Source: Actinomycetota bacterium
GTDB lineage: Bacteria; Actinomycetota; Actinomycetes; Streptosporangiales; Streptosporangiaceae
DNA length: 6,686 bases
Reading direction: 5' to 3'
Assembly: GCA_003168295.1 (NCBI GenBank)
Contig: PMST01000672.1
Location: 1 to 6,686 of the forward strand
Shown: positions 5,335 to 6,686 of the stretch, one piece after another
How positions within the stretch are numbered: position 1 is the stretch's first letter
Layout: every line of letters begins with the position of its first letter
Notes under the pieces: generated by a model
What the model saw: the letters and a program-made list of their open reading frames with translations, nothing else
The model's database searches: none
Told to the model about the DNA's origin: nothing
Program-made: the position numbers and the translations under genes

Positions 5335-6500
5335 GCCTTGACGTCGAGCACGACCGTGACCGTGAGGTTACCAGGGGTTACGGTGACAGCGGTCTTAAGC
5401 GCGACCTTGCTGGTCACGGTGACGGTCACCGTCACCCATCCGCCTTCCCCCAGGGAGCCCGTGGCTGGCGACACCGTCATCTTGCTGCTCACGGCGGCCG
5501 GGACCTTGATCGCGTAGTGATCGACCGGGCCGCCCACGGCGGAGAGGAGAAAAGTCCCGCTCGCCGCCTTGCCGCCGGTTGAGGTGAGCACCAGTTCGTC
5601 CGGCACCGCCTCGAGGACGCCCTGCGTGAGGGTGGGCGTGGGCGTGGGTGTCGGCGACGCGGACGGGGACGATGACGCGGTCGGCGACGCGGACGCCGAG
5701 GGTGAGGATGTCCCGGACGCAGGCACCGAGGCCTGCGGCGTTCCGGGGCCGGTGGAGAAACCTGGGCTGACCGTGCCCTGCGGTGTGGTTGCCGAAGGCG
5801 TCGGCTGGCCCTTCGGGGACGAGACCTGATGTCCCGGCGATGGTGACGCGCTCGCGGCGCCGGGCGAGCTCGCGGAGGCCCCGCCGCCGTTCTTGAGGGT
5901 GGAGGCCTGGGCGCGGTGTGAATCGCCGACCGGCAGCATCACGATGATCCCGGCCGTCACGCCTACCGCTACCAGCGCCGCCACGGCCGCCGCCGCGCGG
6001 GGGTGCCGCCGCAGTTGCCGCCGCCACGGCGGTCCCGGTGAGTCGCCTGCCTTCGGGAATCCCGTCGGGCCGAACGCCCCCGCGCGGTGCGCCGTGCTCG
6101 CACGCTCCGCGCGCCCGGCCGGCGTACTGTCGGTGCAGGCCGTCAGTACCTGCCCGCGCAGCCCGGCCGGAAGCTCGACGGCTGGCAGGGCGTCATCGCC
6201 GCTCGCCGACCGGGGCATCTTCGGCAGCGGTGACGTAACGCCCGCCGCGCTGCGCCGGCGCAGGCATTCGCTCCGCGCCACCGCGAGCAGCCAGGAGCGA
6301 AGCTTGCCGGGGTCGCGCAGCCCTTCGAGCCTGGAGGTGGCGATGAGGAAGGTATCCCGCACGACGGCGGCGGCGTCGTCAGGGCCGCGCAACATCAAGG
6401 TGCAGTACGCATAGAGCGGCGCGGCGTACCGGTCGTACGCCTCGGCGATCCCGCCTGGGTCACCTGCGACGATGGCCGCGACCACCTCTTGGTCCTGCAT
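5331..6500 (-). CDS. Membrane-anchored sigma-70 region 2 protein lacking region 4 (ECF-like)
   Basis: The 389-residue product opens with an ECF-type sigma region 2 (about 4-84): AEAYDRYAAPLYAYC, then DTFLIATSRLEGL and LRSWLLAVARSECLRRRS, which normally bind the RNA polymerase clamp and the -10 element. No region 4 helix-turn-helix is visible after it. A Pro-rich link leads to VELPAGLRGQVLTACTD (108-124) and HRAGAFGPTGFPK (138-150), blocks I associate with the segment between sigma domains and membrane anchor in actinobacterial ECF-like proteins. Basic residues WRRQLRRHPR (159-168) precede one membrane helix (169-190). A Ser/Thr/Pro stalk (about 200-292, with PTPTPTPT) and a beta-rich domain (295-389) with TVSPATGSLGEGGWVTVTVT, resembling BACON/Ig-like adhesion or binding domains, would lie outside. 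ATG 6500 gives the right region 2 start; TTAGG upstream is a weak ribosome site. It may be a signalling protein, a defunct sigma factor, or one whose region 4 was deleted. Confidence 0.85.
   Translation of the reverse strand: MQDQEVVAAIVAGDPGGIAEAYDRYAAPLYAYCTLMLRGPDDAAAVVRDTFLIATSRLEGLRDPGKLRSWLLAVARSECLRRRSAAGVTSPLPKMPRSASGDDALPAVELPAGLRGQVLTACTDSTPAGRAERASTAHRAGAFGPTGFPKAGDSPGPPWRRQLRRHPRAAAAVAALVAVGVTAGIIVMLPVGDSHRAQASTLKNGGGASASSPGAASASPSPGHQVSSPKGQPTPSATTPQGTVSPGFSTGPGTPQASVPASGTSSPSASASPTASSSPSASPTPTPTPTLTQGVLEAVPDELVLTSTGGKAASGTFLLSAVGGPVDHYAIKVPAAVSSKMTVSPATGSLGEGGWVTVTVTVTSKVALKTAVTVTPGNLTVTVVLDVKA
5631..5694 (-). repeat. Ser/Thr/Pro stalk repeats in the sigma-like gene
   Basis: Alternating Thr-Pro codons (5631-5650) are followed by a 15-bp direct repeat, GTCGGCGACGCGGAC, at 5650-5664 and 5680-5694 (plus-strand reading). 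These encode the SASPT repeats of the extracellular stalk. The 17-mer GGTGGGCGTGGGCGTGG at 5631-5647 recurs at 6636-6652 in the next gene. Confidence 0.8.
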
Positions 6501-6611
6501 GCGCCTAACGCTAGTGGCGTCTGGTATCCCGCTCAGTCGGAACGAATAACCAGACAGCGGAAAAAGGGCAACAAGGTCATCACGGGCACCCCTCCGACCC
6601 GACGGCGATCG
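6501..6611 (-). promoter_or_regulatory. Leader and presumed promoter region of the sigma-like gene, with inverted repeat
   Basis: This 111-bp gap lies between the upstream minus-strand gene's stop and ATG 6500 of the sigma-like gene. Perfect 7-bp arms, GTCTGGT (6519-6525) and ACCAGAC (6549-6555), are 30 bases apart start to start, about three helical turns. No clear -35/-10 pair stands out: TTGCCC-N16-TTATTC on the minus strand is the best, weak, candidate. The repeat could be an operator or leader hairpin. Confidence 0.4.
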
Positions 6612-6686
6612 TTAAAACGGATTTGGCGGGGTCTCGGTGGGCGTGGGCGTGGTCCCGGTGGGTGTCGGCGTGGGCGTGGGCGTGGG
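6612..6686 (-). CDS. 3' end of a gene with a Thr-Pro-rich C-terminus (partial)
   Basis: On the minus strand the edge of the window reads 24 codons and a TAA (6614-6612): five Thr-Pro pairs, GTTPTPTETPPNPF, stop. Codon composition and the pattern match the Thr-Pro stalk of the neighbouring sigma-like protein. It is therefore likely the C-terminal tail of an exported or membrane-anchored protein on the same strand, 111 bp upstream of the sigma-like gene. The bulk of the gene lies beyond the window, so its family cannot be named. The low-complexity sequence alone could be misleading. Confidence 0.5.
   Translation of the reverse strand, partial: PTPTPTPTPTGTTPTPTETPPNPF

Noticed and set aside
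4318..5517. Long plus-strand frame across the kinase and into the sigma-like gene
   Set aside because: It is Arg/Pro/Gly-rich shadow sequence; the kinase frame holds both PfkB signatures.
6536..6550. GGAAC ECF-type -35 element near the sigma-like gene
   Set aside because: It lies on the plus strand, pointing away from the gene, with no CGTC-like -10 at proper spacing.

Overview
The window comes from a high-GC actinobacterial chromosome. G or C dominates third codon positions, Shine-Dalgarno sites are GGAGG-like, and one candidate promoter fits the Streptomyces SigB-type consensus. The style of the genes suggests Streptosporangiales or relatives, but the sequence alone does not fix the genus. 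There is no insertion sequence, RNA gene, CRISPR array or phage gene.

Layout from left to right. 1-192 is non-coding, with small repeats. 193-701 (minus) is a decayed aldo/keto reductase that has lost its N-terminal third and an internal block. 784-1803 (plus) is cobD, the cobalamin amide-ligase gene, whose tail overlaps a 42-residue hydrophobic membrane protein gene (1754-1882, minus). That gene shares a 148-bp intergenic region with a divergent Pmp3/YqaE-family gene (2031-2192, plus). 2300-3248 holds a likely two-gene detoxification operon: ohr (organic hydroperoxide peroxidase), then a VOC/glyoxalase-fold protein. 3306-5323 holds an ADP-ribosylglycohydrolase-family gene coupled by a GTGA overlap to a PfkB-family kinase, the same pair as E. 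coli yegU-yegV. Converging on it is a minus-strand gene (5331-6500) for a sigma-factor-like membrane protein. The window ends in the last 24 codons of another minus-strand gene with a Thr-Pro tail.

Functional themes. The middle (1754-3248) reads as an envelope and oxidative stress locus: two tiny membrane proteins, one with a good match to a SigB-type promoter, beside a peroxide/aldehyde detoxification pair. The hydrolase-kinase pair probably cleaves an N-glycosidic bond and phosphorylates the released sugar or the nucleoside; the substrate is unknown.

The most unusual protein is the sigma-like one. It has a recognisable sigma region 2 but no visible region 4. After region 2 come a linker, one membrane helix, a long Ser/Thr/Pro stalk and a beta-rich C-terminal domain predicted to lie outside the cell. 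It is either a degenerate ECF sigma factor or a membrane-tethered protein with another role. Several perfect inverted repeats sit in short intergenic gaps and are reported separately.
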